The position numbers were made by a program, and so were the translations under genes. Shown one piece after another: positions 33,401 through 41,779 of a stretch of DNA of 64,000 nt. The stretch comes from Candidatus Acidiferrum typicum (lineage in GTDB: Bacteria; Acidobacteriota; Terriglobia; Acidiferrales; UBA7541). Every line of letters begins with the position of its first letter. Position 1 is the stretch's first letter. The stretch lies in contig DLMH01000020.1 in the NCBI GenBank assembly GCA_002478115.1, positions 1-64,000 on the forward strand, in the 5' to 3' direction. Below the pieces are notes generated by a model. The model did not search any database, was not told the origin of the DNA, and saw nothing but the letters and a program-made list of their open reading frames with translations.

Positions 33401-33642
33401 CGATCCTGAGGTTGCGGCCGATCATGATGACGATGCTGGTGGCGATGCTGGGACTATTACCGGCAGCACTTTCGCGCGGGATCGGCTCGGATTCGCAGAG
33501 GCCGTTTGCGATTGTGATCGTGGGCGGATTGTTTGCTGCATTATTCATCAGCATCTACTTGTTGCCGACGATGTACGTCTGGGTGGCGCGAGACACGGAC
33601 ATGCTGCCGCTGAGTGACACGGAATGGGAAGAACCGGCCTGA
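30478..33642 (+). CDS. Heavy-metal RND efflux pump (CusA/CzcA family)
   Basis: The 1054-residue inner-membrane protein has the RND duplication: one transmembrane helix, a large periplasmic loop, six helices, a second loop, and five more helices. The fourth helix contains DFGMVVDGSVVVIE, which reproduces the D-x5-D-x6-E proton-relay signature of heavy-metal RND pumps. Substrates of the family are mono- or divalent cations such as Cu(I), Ag(I), Zn, Co and Ni; which one cannot be read here. The Met cluster of CusA was not identified. It completes a three-gene tripartite operon, 10 bp after the adaptor. Confidence 0.93.
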   Translation: MDSKRSSLISGLVDFALTNRFMVLALTLLLLVWGAVSFHNLPVEAYPDVANNYVQVITQWPGRAAEEVEQQVTIPIEIQMNGLPHLAHLRSVSLFGLSSLMLIFDDSSDNDWNRQKVLERLSMVTLPAGLQPQMGTDYSPVGQIYWYTLKSTNPKYDLMELKSLEDWTLEKQFKSVPDVVDVVSFGGTTREYQVRVDPSKLVAYGLTIGQVEQQLANNNVNAGGSFIESGLQQINVRAVGLIANLQDIEDTVLKAQNGVALHVRDIATVTQGPRIRLGQIGKALRRDDGKIIDNEDVVEGIVLLRKGANADVTIEDIHAKVKELNERILPPGVQIVPFLDRSDLVHFTTHTVLHNLTAGVLLVSIILFFFLGNARGALIVALTIPFSLLFASICLDLNKIPANLLSLGALDFGMVVDGSVVVIENIVRHYNLAANAGKTPSERIRGAVHEVLRPVFFARAIIITAYMPIFTLQSVEGRLFRPMAWTVSFALLGALVFSIVIAPVLAKMVFRHGITDWHNPVMEFLRKKYRSSVRWALAHSRLTLTAASACIAATFILLFSGIVGSEFLPHLDEGAIWARGTLAPSTGPTEGTRIMNQARLILAAFPEVTQVVSQVGRPDDGTDTTGFFNTEYFVDLKRKDQWRPVFRQDKDALISAMDKELSQIPGVLWNFSQPISDNMEEAVSGVKGELAVKMYGDDLKVLEQKGDEVVGIMRGVAGVEDLGLFRVLGQPNLDLSVDRQKASRYGLNVTDVQDAVETAIGGKAVSQVLEGEKRYDLVVRYQAPYRDTREAIENIRIVAPSGERVSLAQLTNAKVEDGASEIYRESNSRYIAIKYSVRGRDLGGAVEEAMAKVEKQVKLPTGYHLDWAGEYESQKRSQRRLLIVLPITILVIYIILFTMFKSAKWAALTLANVSMAPLGGILALLVTGTHFSVSSGVGFLALFGVSVEVGVIMIEYINQLRAQGYSIEDAAVEGAILRLRPIMMTMLVAMLGLLPAALSRGIGSDSQRPFAIVIVGGLFAALFISIYLLPTMYVWVARDTDMLPLSDTEWEEPA

Positions 33643-33660
33643 GAAATTGGACAGCATGCA

Positions 33661-33674
33661 GTGACGTGCGTCAC
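33661..33674. promoter_or_regulatory. CRP/FNR-type palindrome upstream of the PFOR gene
   Basis: GTGA-CGTGCG-TCAC is a perfect inverted repeat in both half-sites with the six-base spacer of CRP-family operators. It starts 138 bp before the PFOR start codon and 18 bp after the pump gene, so it most likely controls the PFOR operon. Confidence 0.6.
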
Positions 33675-33798
33675 AAAACGCGATGTAAGACTGCCCAAGT
33701 CGTCTTTGCCCTTATTTCATCGTAGTTTTGATTGATTTCGACTGCCGCGCAGCCTACCATTTTCTTGACACCTTTTTTGATTGCCCCGGAGAAACCTA

Positions 33799-36700
33799 AT
33801 GACCCGCAAAATGTCTATCGTCGACGGCAACGAGGCCGCCGCCGCCGTCGCCTACCGCATCAATGAGGTGATCGCGATCTACCCGATCACGCCGTCCTCC
33901 CCGATGGGGGAGTGGTCCGACCAGTGGAACTCTGAAAAGAAGCCCAACATTTGGGGAGCCATCCCGGATGTGATTGAAATGCAAAGCGAAGGAGGCGCGG
34001 CGGGTGCGTTACATGGCGCACTGCAGGCTGGCGCATTAGGGACCACGTTTACAGCGTCGCAGGGCTTGCTGTTGATGATCCCCAATATGTTCAAGATTGC
34101 AGGGGAGTTGACCGCGGCGGTGATTCATGTGGCGGCGAGGACGGTGGCGACGCACGCCCTGTCCATTTTTGGGGACCACAGCGACGTGATGGCCACCCGT
34201 ACCACGGGTTTCGCTTTGCTGGCGTCGAATTCCGTGCAGGAGGCGAGTGATTTTGCCTGTATCGCTCAGGCCGCCGCGCTGGAGTCGCGCGTTCCCTTCT
34301 TACACTTTTTCGATGGATTCCGGACCTCCCACGAAGTGAACATGATCGAGCCCCTGAGCGATGACGATCTGCGGGCCATTGTTGATGACAAGTTCGTGCG
34401 CCAGCACCGCGAACGGGCCATGTCGCCGGATCATCCGATACTACGCGGGACGGCACAGAACCCGGACGTGTTTTTCCAGGCGCGGGAAGCGTGCAACCCG
34501 TATTACCGGGCGTGCCCTACGATTGTCCAGGATGTGATGGATCGCTTCGGGAAGCGCATTGGGAGGAACTATCGCCTGTTTGACTATTACGGACCGGCGG
34601 ACGCGGAGCGCGTGGTGATCCTGATGGGCTCTGGCGCGGGCGCGGCGGAAGAGACCGTGGACGTGCTGCGGAAGTCGGGAGAAAAGGTTGGGCTGTTGAA
34701 AGTGCGGTTGTACCGGCCGTTTGCGGCGTCGGCGTTCCTAAACGCGATTCCTGCCAGCACGAAAGCGATCGCGGTGCTGGATCGCACGAAAGAGCCAGGC
34801 AGCCTTGGCGAGCCGCTCTACCAGGATGTGCTGACGACATACGCGGAGAGATATGCGACGAATCCTGGCGCGGGAATCCCGCGAATCATCGGCGGGCGGT
34901 ATGGATTGTCGTCGAAGGAGTTCACACCCTCGATGGTGAAGGCAGTGTTTGACGAGTTGAAGAAGCCCGAGCCGAAGAATCACTTCACCGTGGGCATTCA
35001 GGATGATGTGACGCACACCAGCTTGAACTACGACCCGGATTATTCGACGGAAGATCCGCGGACGGTGCGTGCGCTGTTTTATGGATTGGGATCGGACGGA
35101 ACGGTGGGGGCGAACAAGAACTCCATCAAGATCATCGGGAAGGGCACCAACAATTACGCGCAGGGCTACTTCGTGTACGACTCGAAGAAAGCGGGCGCGG
35201 TGACGGTGTCGCACTTGCGGTTCGGGCCGGATCCGATCCGGTCAACGTACTTGATCACCAAGGCCAATTTTGTGGCGTGCCACCAGTTCCAATTCATGGA
35301 CCGCATTGACCTGCTGGCGGCGGCAGAGCCCGGCGCGGTGTTCCTGCTGAACACGCCGTTTGGACCCGACGAAATCTGGGACCACATCCCGCGGCAGGCG
35401 CAGGAAACGATTATCAAGAAGAAGCTGCGGTTCTTTGTGATTGACGGCTACACGGTGGCGCGGACAGCCGGGATGGGCAGCAGGATCAACACGATCATGC
35501 AGACGTGCTTTTTTGCGATCAGCGGCGTGCTTCCGAGGGAAGAGGCGATTGCCGCGATCAAGAAAGCGATCTCGGATACGTATGGCAAGCGCGGCGAAGC
35601 GGTGGTGCAGAAGAACTACGCCGCCGTGGACGCGGCGCTGGCGCACATGCACGAGGTCAAGGTGCCGGCCAAGGTAACGGCGCTCTTCGACATGCTGCCG
35701 GCAGTATCGCCGCAAGCGCCGAAGTTCGTGCGCGACGTTTTGGGAACAATCGTAACCGGGAATGGGGATTCCCTGCCGGTCAGCGCGATGCCCATCGACG
35801 GAACGTTTCCGACGGGCACGGCGATGTGGGAGAAGCGCAACATCGCCAAGGAAATTCCCGTTTGGGACGAGGCCTTGTGCATCCAGTGCGGCAAGTGCGT
35901 GCTGGTATGCCCGCACGCGGTGATTCGCGCAAAGGTGTATGACTCCTCGCTGTTGAAGAATGCGCCGGAGACCTTCAAGTCCTCGAAGCCGCGTTGGCGG
36001 GAATTTGAAACGCTAAAGTACACGCTGCAGGTTGCCCCGGAGGATTGCACGGGCTGCAAGTTGTGCGTGGAAGTCTGCCCAGCGAAGAGCAAGAGCGAAG
36101 TGAAACACAAAGCGATCAACATGGAAGACCAGGCTCCTTTGCGGAAGCCGGAAAGCGTGAACTGGGAGTTCTTCCTATCGCTGCCGGAAATCGACCGGAA
36201 CAAACTGTCGCACACGCAGGTGAAGGATTCGCAGTTGCTCGAGCCGCTGTTCGAATTTTCGGGCGCTTGCGCGGGCTGCGGAGAGACGCCGTATATCAAG
36301 CTGCTGACTCAGCTTTTCGGAGACCGGCTGCTGATCGCGAATGCGACGGGCTGCTCCTCGATTTATGGCGGCAACCTGCCGACGACGCCGTATACCTTGA
36401 ACAAGGAAGGACGCGGACCGACGTGGTCGAACTCACTGTTTGAGGATAATGCGGAGTTCGGGCTGGGAATGCGCCTGGCGGTGGACCAGCAGAACGTGTA
36501 TGCGCGCGAATTGCTGAAGCGGTTGAACGGCCCGCTTGGCGATGTGCTCGTCAAGGGCCTGCTGGAGGCCGACCAATCGAAAGAACTGGGAATTCAGGAG
36601 CAGCGCAAGCGCGTTGTGGAGCTGAAGAAAAAGCTGCAGGCGCTGAATTCGCCAGAGGCGCAGGCGCTTCTGCCGGTGGCCGATTGTCTGGTGCGGAGGA

Positions 36701-37422
36701 GCGTGTGGCTGCTGGGCGGCGACGGGTGGGCCTACGACATCGGATTTGGCGGACTGGATCACGTGCTGGGCTCGGGGCGCAACGTCAATGTGTTGGTCAT
36801 GGACACGGAGGTGTATTCCAACACCGGGGGACAGATGTCCAAGGCAACGCCGCGCGGAGCGGTGGCGAAATTCGCCATGGGCGGAAAGCGCACCGCGAAG
36901 AAAGACCTGGCGATGGAAGCGGTGAGTTACGGTTATGTTTACGTGGCGCGCGTGGCGCTGGGATCGAGCGACACGCACACGGTGAAAGCATTCACGGAGG
37001 CGGAAGCGCACGACGGACCCTCGCTCATCATCGCGTACAGCCACTGCATTGCGCACGGTTACGACATGTCCATGGGATTGGACCAGCAGAAGAAGGCGGT
37101 GCTATCGGGTTACTGGCCGCTGATGCGCTACAACCCGGCGCTGCGTTTGGAAGGCAAGAATCCTTTCCTGCTGGATTCCAAGGCGCCCAGCATTCCGCTG
37201 AAGCAGTATGCGTACCAGGAGGCGCGGTACACTATGCTGGTGCGCAGCGATCCGGAAGCGGCGCGTGAATTGCTGAAGCTCGCCCAGGACGACGTGGAAC
37301 GCCAGTGGCGGGTGTATGCGAACCGCGCGGCCATGGCGGGGCGCTCGGAATCGCCGCATATTGCGCCGCAAGAAACCGAATCCACGCCCGAAACCGTGAA
37401 GAAGGGAGGAGAAGAGGAATGA
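33799..37422 (+). CDS. nifJ: Pyruvate:ferredoxin (flavodoxin) oxidoreductase
   Basis: This 1207-residue homodimeric-type enzyme oxidises pyruvate with CoA to acetyl-CoA and CO2, passing electrons to ferredoxin. All domains are fused in the usual order: pyrimidine-binding TPP domain with YPITPSSPMGEW, the transketolase C-like region, the gamma domain with GYFVYDSKKAGAVTVSHLRF, a two-[4Fe-4S] ferredoxin domain (CIQCGKCVLVCP and CTGCKLCVEVCP), then the TPP-pyrophosphate domain with CAGCGETPYIKLL, GGDGWAYDIGFGGLDHVL and YSNTGGQMSKATPRGA. Cys in CAGCG and a later Cys of this domain ligate the proximal cluster. ATG 33799 has GGAG upstream. It marks anaerobic or micro-oxic metabolism and overlaps the next gene. 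Confidence 0.95.
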   Translation: MTRKMSIVDGNEAAAAVAYRINEVIAIYPITPSSPMGEWSDQWNSEKKPNIWGAIPDVIEMQSEGGAAGALHGALQAGALGTTFTASQGLLLMIPNMFKIAGELTAAVIHVAARTVATHALSIFGDHSDVMATRTTGFALLASNSVQEASDFACIAQAAALESRVPFLHFFDGFRTSHEVNMIEPLSDDDLRAIVDDKFVRQHRERAMSPDHPILRGTAQNPDVFFQAREACNPYYRACPTIVQDVMDRFGKRIGRNYRLFDYYGPADAERVVILMGSGAGAAEETVDVLRKSGEKVGLLKVRLYRPFAASAFLNAIPASTKAIAVLDRTKEPGSLGEPLYQDVLTTYAERYATNPGAGIPRIIGGRYGLSSKEFTPSMVKAVFDELKKPEPKNHFTVGIQDDVTHTSLNYDPDYSTEDPRTVRALFYGLGSDGTVGANKNSIKIIGKGTNNYAQGYFVYDSKKAGAVTVSHLRFGPDPIRSTYLITKANFVACHQFQFMDRIDLLAAAEPGAVFLLNTPFGPDEIWDHIPRQAQETIIKKKLRFFVIDGYTVARTAGMGSRINTIMQTCFFAISGVLPREEAIAAIKKAISDTYGKRGEAVVQKNYAAVDAALAHMHEVKVPAKVTALFDMLPAVSPQAPKFVRDVLGTIVTGNGDSLPVSAMPIDGTFPTGTAMWEKRNIAKEIPVWDEALCIQCGKCVLVCPHAVIRAKVYDSSLLKNAPETFKSSKPRWREFETLKYTLQVAPEDCTGCKLCVEVCPAKSKSEVKHKAINMEDQAPLRKPESVNWEFFLSLPEIDRNKLSHTQVKDSQLLEPLFEFSGACAGCGETPYIKLLTQLFGDRLLIANATGCSSIYGGNLPTTPYTLNKEGRGPTWSNSLFEDNAEFGLGMRLAVDQQNVYARELLKRLNGPLGDVLVKGLLEADQSKELGIQEQRKRVVELKKKLQALNSPEAQALLPVADCLVRRSVWLLGGDGWAYDIGFGGLDHVLGSGRNVNVLVMDTEVYSNTGGQMSKATPRGAVAKFAMGGKRTAKKDLAMEAVSYGYVYVARVALGSSDTHTVKAFTEAEAHDGPSLIIAYSHCIAHGYDMSMGLDQQKKAVLSGYWPLMRYNPALRLEGKNPFLLDSKAPSIPLKQYAYQEARYTMLVRSDPEAARELLKLAQDDVERQWRVYANRAAMAGRSESPHIAPQETESTPETVKKGGEEE

Positions 37423-38435
37423 GCGACCTCTCGACGAAGTATCTTGGACTCAACCTGAAATCACCGTTGTTGGCTTCCGCTTCGCCGTTATCGGAATCGG
37501 TGGATAACATCAAACGACTGGAGGACCATGGCTTGGCTGGTGTGGTCCTGCCGTCGTTGTTTGAAGAGCAGTTGGCCCTGGAGAGCCTGGCTGTGGATTC
37601 CGATCTGGCGCGGGGGACGGAGAGCTTTCCGGAATCCGCGAATTTCTTCCCGGACTTGCAGACCTACAACCTCGGCCCGGATGGGTACCTGGAGTTGATC
37701 AGGCATGCCAAGGAAGCGGTGAAGGTTCCGGTGATTGCCAGCCTCAATGGCGTATCCAGCGGAGGTTGGCTGGAATACGCGCGATTGATGGAAGAAGCGG
37801 GCGCCGATGCGATTGAGCTGAACATCTATTCGATTGCCACGGACGCGGCGGTCAGCGGGGCTGAGGTGGAGCAGGGCTACATTGATCTGGTGAGGCAGTT
37901 GAAGCGCACCTTGCGCATTCCACTGGCGGTGAAGCTTTCGCCGTTTTTCAGCGCGCCTGCGAATATGGGAGTCCGGCTGGATGAATCACGCGCGGACGGG
38001 ATCGTCCTGTTCAACCGCTTCTATCAGCCCGACTTTGACATCGACCAACTGGAAGTGACGCCGTCGCTGAACCTCAGCCGCCCGGAGGAATTGCTATTGC
38101 GCTTGCATTGGACGGCCATTCTGTTTGGACATGTGCGGGCGGACCTGGGGATCACCGGCGGCGTGCACAGTTCGCGGGACCTGCTGAAGTGCATCCTGGC
38201 AGGAGCCAAGGTGGTGTTCATGACGTCCGCGCTATTGCGGAACGGCGTGCAGCATGCCGCGCACGTGCTGTCCGAAGCGAACCGGTGGCTCGATGAGCAC
38301 GAGTACAGCTCGATTCAGCAGATGTGCGGGAGCATGAGCCACGGCTCCGTGCCGGATCCCACGGCGTTTGAGCGCGGGAATTACATGAAGGTGCTGAGCT
38401 CGTACACGCTGCGGGCAAACGTATTTAACGATTAG
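37419..38435 (+). CDS. Dihydroorotate dehydrogenase-like flavoprotein
   Basis: The 338-residue protein is a TIM-barrel flavoenzyme of the class 1 dihydroorotate dehydrogenase family. The opening STKYLGLNLKSPLLASASPL is the FMN-binding entry. Later segments IASLNGVSSGGWLEYARLME and ADAIELNIYSI hold substrate and flavin contacts, and VFMTSALLRNGVQHAAHVL is near the end. The ATGA overlap with PFOR and the AGGAGG-containing upstream sequence indicate translational coupling. I recall similar genes next to PFOR in other bacteria, usually annotated only as DHOD-like. A redox partnership with PFOR or ferredoxin is therefore as likely as pyrimidine synthesis. Confidence 0.82.
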   Translation: MSDLSTKYLGLNLKSPLLASASPLSESVDNIKRLEDHGLAGVVLPSLFEEQLALESLAVDSDLARGTESFPESANFFPDLQTYNLGPDGYLELIRHAKEAVKVPVIASLNGVSSGGWLEYARLMEEAGADAIELNIYSIATDAAVSGAEVEQGYIDLVRQLKRTLRIPLAVKLSPFFSAPANMGVRLDESRADGIVLFNRFYQPDFDIDQLEVTPSLNLSRPEELLLRLHWTAILFGHVRADLGITGGVHSSRDLLKCILAGAKVVFMTSALLRNGVQHAAHVLSEANRWLDEHEYSSIQQMCGSMSHGSVPDPTAFERGNYMKVLSSYTLRANVFND

Positions 38436-38644
38436 AGGGCGATCCAGGCGAGGAAAGGCCCAGGGGCTGCATGCTGGAGCAGTCGTTCAGGTGGCCGGGG
38501 CAGGAGACATGACCTGGTCGGCGAGAGAGCGCGCTTTTTTCACGAAATCTTCCAGCAGGACCAAAGCATCCTCTTGTGAATAGGATTCCGTCGCGCTACG
38601 GTCTGGAGAATTACTGCTAACGGAGTTGCGCCGCGGGCACTCTT

Positions 38645-39025
38645 TTATTCCTCAGTTTCGGAGAGGACTTGTTCGGCGAGGTGGAAAGCGACATTCGCGG
38701 CGGGCACACCACAATAAATCGCGGTCTGCAGCAGGACCTCGCGCAACTCTTCGCGGGTCACGCCATTCTGCAGCGCGCCGCGGAGATGCATCTTCAGTTC
38801 ATCGCCGCGGTTCAAGGCGACCATCATGCCGATGGTAATCAGGCTACGCGTCTTTCGCGGGAGGCCGGGGCGCGTCCAGATCTCGCCCCAGGCATAGCGC
38901 GTGATCAAATCCTGAAAGGCGGAATTGAATTCATTCTCGGCTGACTGGGCGCGCTCGACGTGCGCTTCACCCAGCACCGCGCGGCGGACTTTCAGGCCTT
39001 CTTTGTGACGATCGCGCTCATCCAT
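38645..39025 (-). CDS. pcaC: 4-carboxymuconolactone decarboxylase
   Basis: The 126-residue protein belongs to the AhpD/CMD fold and matches the standard length of PcaC. It contains RHKEGLKVRRAVLGEAHVER, the typical PcaC opening, then GEIWTRPGLPRKTRSLITIG and EVLLQTAIYCGVPAANVAFH. It converts 4-carboxymuconolactone to 3-oxoadipate enol-lactone. It lacks the CXXC pair of AhpD peroxidases, as expected for a decarboxylase. ATG 39025 has GGGAG six bases upstream. It is the last gene of the pcaFHGBDC run and lies 11 bp after pcaD. Confidence 0.92.
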   Translation of the reverse strand: MDERDRHKEGLKVRRAVLGEAHVERAQSAENEFNSAFQDLITRYAWGEIWTRPGLPRKTRSLITIGMMVALNRGDELKMHLRGALQNGVTREELREVLLQTAIYCGVPAANVAFHLAEQVLSETEE

Positions 39026-39036
39026 GTCGAACTCCC

Positions 39037-39816
39037 TTACCGTGCAAGAAAATTTACGACGCGAGTGTTGAAATCGTCCTGCGCTTCGATGTTGGAAAGA
39101 TGTGCGGCGTTCACTTCGACGTAACTGGCGCCGGGAATGTATTTTGCCAGGAATTGGCCATCGGCTGGAAGTGCCGCGGGGTCGTGAGTTCCGGCAAGGA
39201 CGAGTGCGGGGACTTTGACATTTTGCAGAGTCTGGCGCTGGTCCATATCGCGGACCGCAGCGCAACATGCGACATAACCGTCGGAGTTCGCTTCCTCAAG
39301 CATGCGCAAGACCGCCGCGGTTTCCGCAGGGTGCGAAGCGCGATAGGCAGGGGTCAGCCAGCGCTCAATGACCGCCCCGGCCACCGCGCGCATACCACCC
39401 CGCTGAACGGCGTCAATGCGCGCATTCCAAGTTTCAGGTGTACCGATTTTTGCCGCGGTGTTGCAGAGGACGATTTTGTGCAACCGGTCCGCGGCATTGG
39501 CGCCCAGAAACATGCCAATCATGCCGCCCATGGAAAGCCCGCAGAAATGGACGCGATCCAGTTGCAGGAAATCGAGGAGATGCACGACATCCCAACTCAA
39601 CTTCTCGATCGTGTAAGGACCCGGAGTGACGCTGGACTGGCCGTGGCCGCGCGTGTCGTAGCGCAGCAAGCGGAAATGCCTGGTGAATGCGGCGACTTGC
39701 GGATCCCACATGCGGTGGGTGGTGCCGAGAGAATTGGAGAGGACAAGAACCGGGGCGTGCTCTGGGCCAGACAGCTCGTAATAGAGTTGAGCATCGGCAA
39801 GTTTGGCAAAGGGCAT
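39037..39816 (-). CDS. pcaD: 3-oxoadipate enol-lactonase
   Basis: The 259-residue alpha/beta hydrolase opens the enol-lactone to 3-oxoadipate. The nucleophile elbow is GLSMGG, the oxyanion region SNSLGTTHRMWD, the acid lies in AGTHDPAALP and the catalytic His in EVNAAHLSNIEA. The opening FAKLADAQLYYELSGPEHAP is typical of PcaD. It is separate from pcaC here rather than fused as PcaL. It lies between pcaB (18 bp) and pcaC (11 bp) in the same run. Confidence 0.93.
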   Translation of the reverse strand: MPFAKLADAQLYYELSGPEHAPVLVLSNSLGTTHRMWDPQVAAFTRHFRLLRYDTRGHGQSSVTPGPYTIEKLSWDVVHLLDFLQLDRVHFCGLSMGGMIGMFLGANAADRLHKIVLCNTAAKIGTPETWNARIDAVQRGGMRAVAGAVIERWLTPAYRASHPAETAAVLRMLEEANSDGYVACCAAVRDMDQRQTLQNVKVPALVLAGTHDPAALPADGQFLAKYIPGASYVEVNAAHLSNIEAQDDFNTRVVNFLAR

Positions 39817-39834
39817 GAGCGTGGCGCTCCTTGG

Positions 39835-41187
39835 TTAACGCGTTGCAGAAATCTCGCGAGCCTCCGCAACAACGCGGCTGACGAATTCATCGGCGCTGCC
39901 GAGATAATTTCGCGCGTCGAAGAGGCTTTCGAGGTCGGCAGGCGTCAGATGCCCGCGCAGCCCCGATTCCTCTCGGAGAATATCTTTCAAGTGGCGTTTC
40001 TGTTCGCGGGCTTTCTTGCAGGCGGCTTCGACGAGAAGGTGCGCAGGCATTTTGCCCATACGATCGCCGAGAGCCATGGCGACGGCCTCGGCGAAAATGA
40101 GGCCGTTGGTGAGTTCCAGATTGTGGCGCATGCGCCCGGCGTCGACTTCGAGGCCCGGCAACATCTCCGCCAGATGATGAAGCGCGCCGCCGGAGAGGCA
40201 AATGATGTCAGGCAGCGTTTCCCATTCGGCGTGCCAGCCGCCGAGCCCGCGCTGCCCTTCTTGAAGCATGGCAGAGAGAAGCGTGTTGACGAGGCCGGGA
40301 ATCCGCGTCGCGGCCTGGAGAACCACGGCGCAAGTGACGGGATTGCGCTTTTGAGGCATGGTCGAAGAGCCGCCACGCCCCTCGAAAATGGGTTCGGAGA
40401 GCTCGGCGATTTCGGTTTGCGCGTGGAGGGATATATCACGCGCAATCTTGCCCAGAGTGCCGGTGCAGAGGCCCAAAGTGGTGGCGATTTCGGCGATGCG
40501 ATCGCGATGCGTGTGCCAGGGAATGGATGGCAGAGAGAGGCGCAGTTCGCCGGCCAGGACTTTGGCAATTTCCGGACCGCGGCCGCCGAGCGCGGCAAGG
40601 GTGCCGACGGCGCCGCCGAATTGCAGCGTTAACACGCGCGGCTTGATTTCGGCGAGCCGCTCGCGGTGGCGGGAAACAGCATCGAGCCAGCCGGCCACGA
40701 TGAAGCCGAAGGTGGTGGGCAGGGCTTGCTGCATCCACGTGCGAGCGACAACGGGAGTGGCGCGATGTGTTTCGGCAAGCGTGACGAGGGTTCCAGTGAG
40801 ACGAACCAGGTCCCGATCGATGAGATCGAACGCACCGCGCACTTGCAAGATGCAGCCGGTGTCGATGACGTCCTGGCTAGTGGCGCCCCAATGAACGAAG
40901 CGCGCCGCGTCTTTATCCTCGTGAGCGACAAGTTCGCTGAGTTTTTTGACGACGGGGATAGCCAGATTGCCGGCGAGAGCGGCGTCCTTGGCGATGGCGG
41001 AGAGGCCGAAATTTTCCGCGCGGCACTTGCCGGCGATGATTTGCGCCTGGGATTCCGGGATAATTCCGGAGCTGGCTTCCGCGCCGGCGAGAGCGGCTTC
41101 AAAATCGAGCATGCCCTGGAGGCGGGCTTCGTCGGAGAAGAGTTTATCCAGCGCGTCGTAGCGAAATAAGGCATCGAGAAGGCTCAT
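39835..41187 (-). CDS. pcaB: 3-carboxy-cis,cis-muconate cycloisomerase
   Basis: The 450-residue protein belongs to the aspartase/fumarase superfamily. The signature GRGGSSTMPQKRNP near residue 265 contains the mobile-loop Ser used in catalysis. The opening LLDALFRYDALDKLFSDEAR and the motif WGATSQDVIDTGCILQ are typical of PcaB. It lactonises 3-carboxymuconate to 4-carboxymuconolactone. Homologues named adenylosuccinate lyase share the fold, but the context makes PcaB almost certain. It follows pcaG by about 20 bp. Confidence 0.94.
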   Translation of the reverse strand: MSLLDALFRYDALDKLFSDEARLQGMLDFEAALAGAEASSGIIPESQAQIIAGKCRAENFGLSAIAKDAALAGNLAIPVVKKLSELVAHEDKDAARFVHWGATSQDVIDTGCILQVRGAFDLIDRDLVRLTGTLVTLAETHRATPVVARTWMQQALPTTFGFIVAGWLDAVSRHRERLAEIKPRVLTLQFGGAVGTLAALGGRGPEIAKVLAGELRLSLPSIPWHTHRDRIAEIATTLGLCTGTLGKIARDISLHAQTEIAELSEPIFEGRGGSSTMPQKRNPVTCAVVLQAATRIPGLVNTLLSAMLQEGQRGLGGWHAEWETLPDIICLSGGALHHLAEMLPGLEVDAGRMRHNLELTNGLIFAEAVAMALGDRMGKMPAHLLVEAACKKAREQKRHLKDILREESGLRGHLTPADLESLFDARNYLGSADEFVSRVVAEAREISATR

Positions 41188-41208
41188 CGGCGGCAGTGTC
41201 TCCGTAGG

Positions 41209-41778
41209 TCAGCACTCAAAGAATACGGTTTCGTGTTCGCCTTGCAAGCGAATATCCCACTCAAGAATGTGCGGGTCCTCCGCGAGAGGCCGCGCGATCA
41301 GAGTAGCGCGGCGACCAACGGGAACGAGATTCAAAACATGATCTGCCGGGTTCGCTGGATCATTCGGGAAGTAGAGCCGCGTAACCAAGCGGCGGAGCAA
41401 ACCCCGCATGAACACGGAGATTTCGAGATGTGGCGCCTGAGGACGATCATCGGGGCCGGGAACGCTGCCAGGCTTGATGGTGGTGAAGGAGAACTCGCCG
41501 CGGTCGTTGGTGGGCATGCGGCCGAAGCCGAAAAATCCCTGCGCAGGCGATTTCTCCTGAGAATTTTCAGGCTGGGCATATTTGCCGTGAGCATCGGCCT
41601 GCCAAATTTCGAGGCAAGCGTCAGGAACGGGTTGACCCTCGCCATCGAGGATGCGTCCGCGAATCGTGACACGCTCGCCGCCGGATGCGCCGCGCGCGAG
41701 ATCGCAGCGATTCAGCCAGCCGAGGCCAATGCTGAAATACGGGCCGACGGTTTGCGAAGGTGTGGTTTCTCCGCTCAT
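41209..41778 (-). CDS. pcaG: Protocatechuate 3,4-dioxygenase alpha subunit
   Basis: The 189-residue subunit has the intradiol dioxygenase fold: TPSQTVGPYFSIGL at the start, the beta-sandwich section ERVTIRGRILDGEGQPVPDA, LEIWQADAHGKY, and RLYFPNDPANPADHVLNLVP. As is normal for the alpha chain, the iron-ligand set is incomplete (PHLEISVFMRG instead of RPxHIHF). Start 41778 has GGAG seven bases upstream and lies one base after the pcaH stop, so the two subunits are co-translated and assemble into the heteromultimer. Confidence 0.94.
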   Translation of the reverse strand: MSGETTPSQTVGPYFSIGLGWLNRCDLARGASGGERVTIRGRILDGEGQPVPDACLEIWQADAHGKYAQPENSQEKSPAQGFFGFGRMPTNDRGEFSFTTIKPGSVPGPDDRPQAPHLEISVFMRGLLRRLVTRLYFPNDPANPADHVLNLVPVGRRATLIARPLAEDPHILEWDIRLQGEHETVFFEC

Positions 41779-41779
41779 A

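Noticed and set aside
39100..40632. Plus-strand 510-codon frame across pcaD and pcaB
   Set aside because: Antisense to two genes with intact active-site motifs; length is due to GC-rich codon structure.
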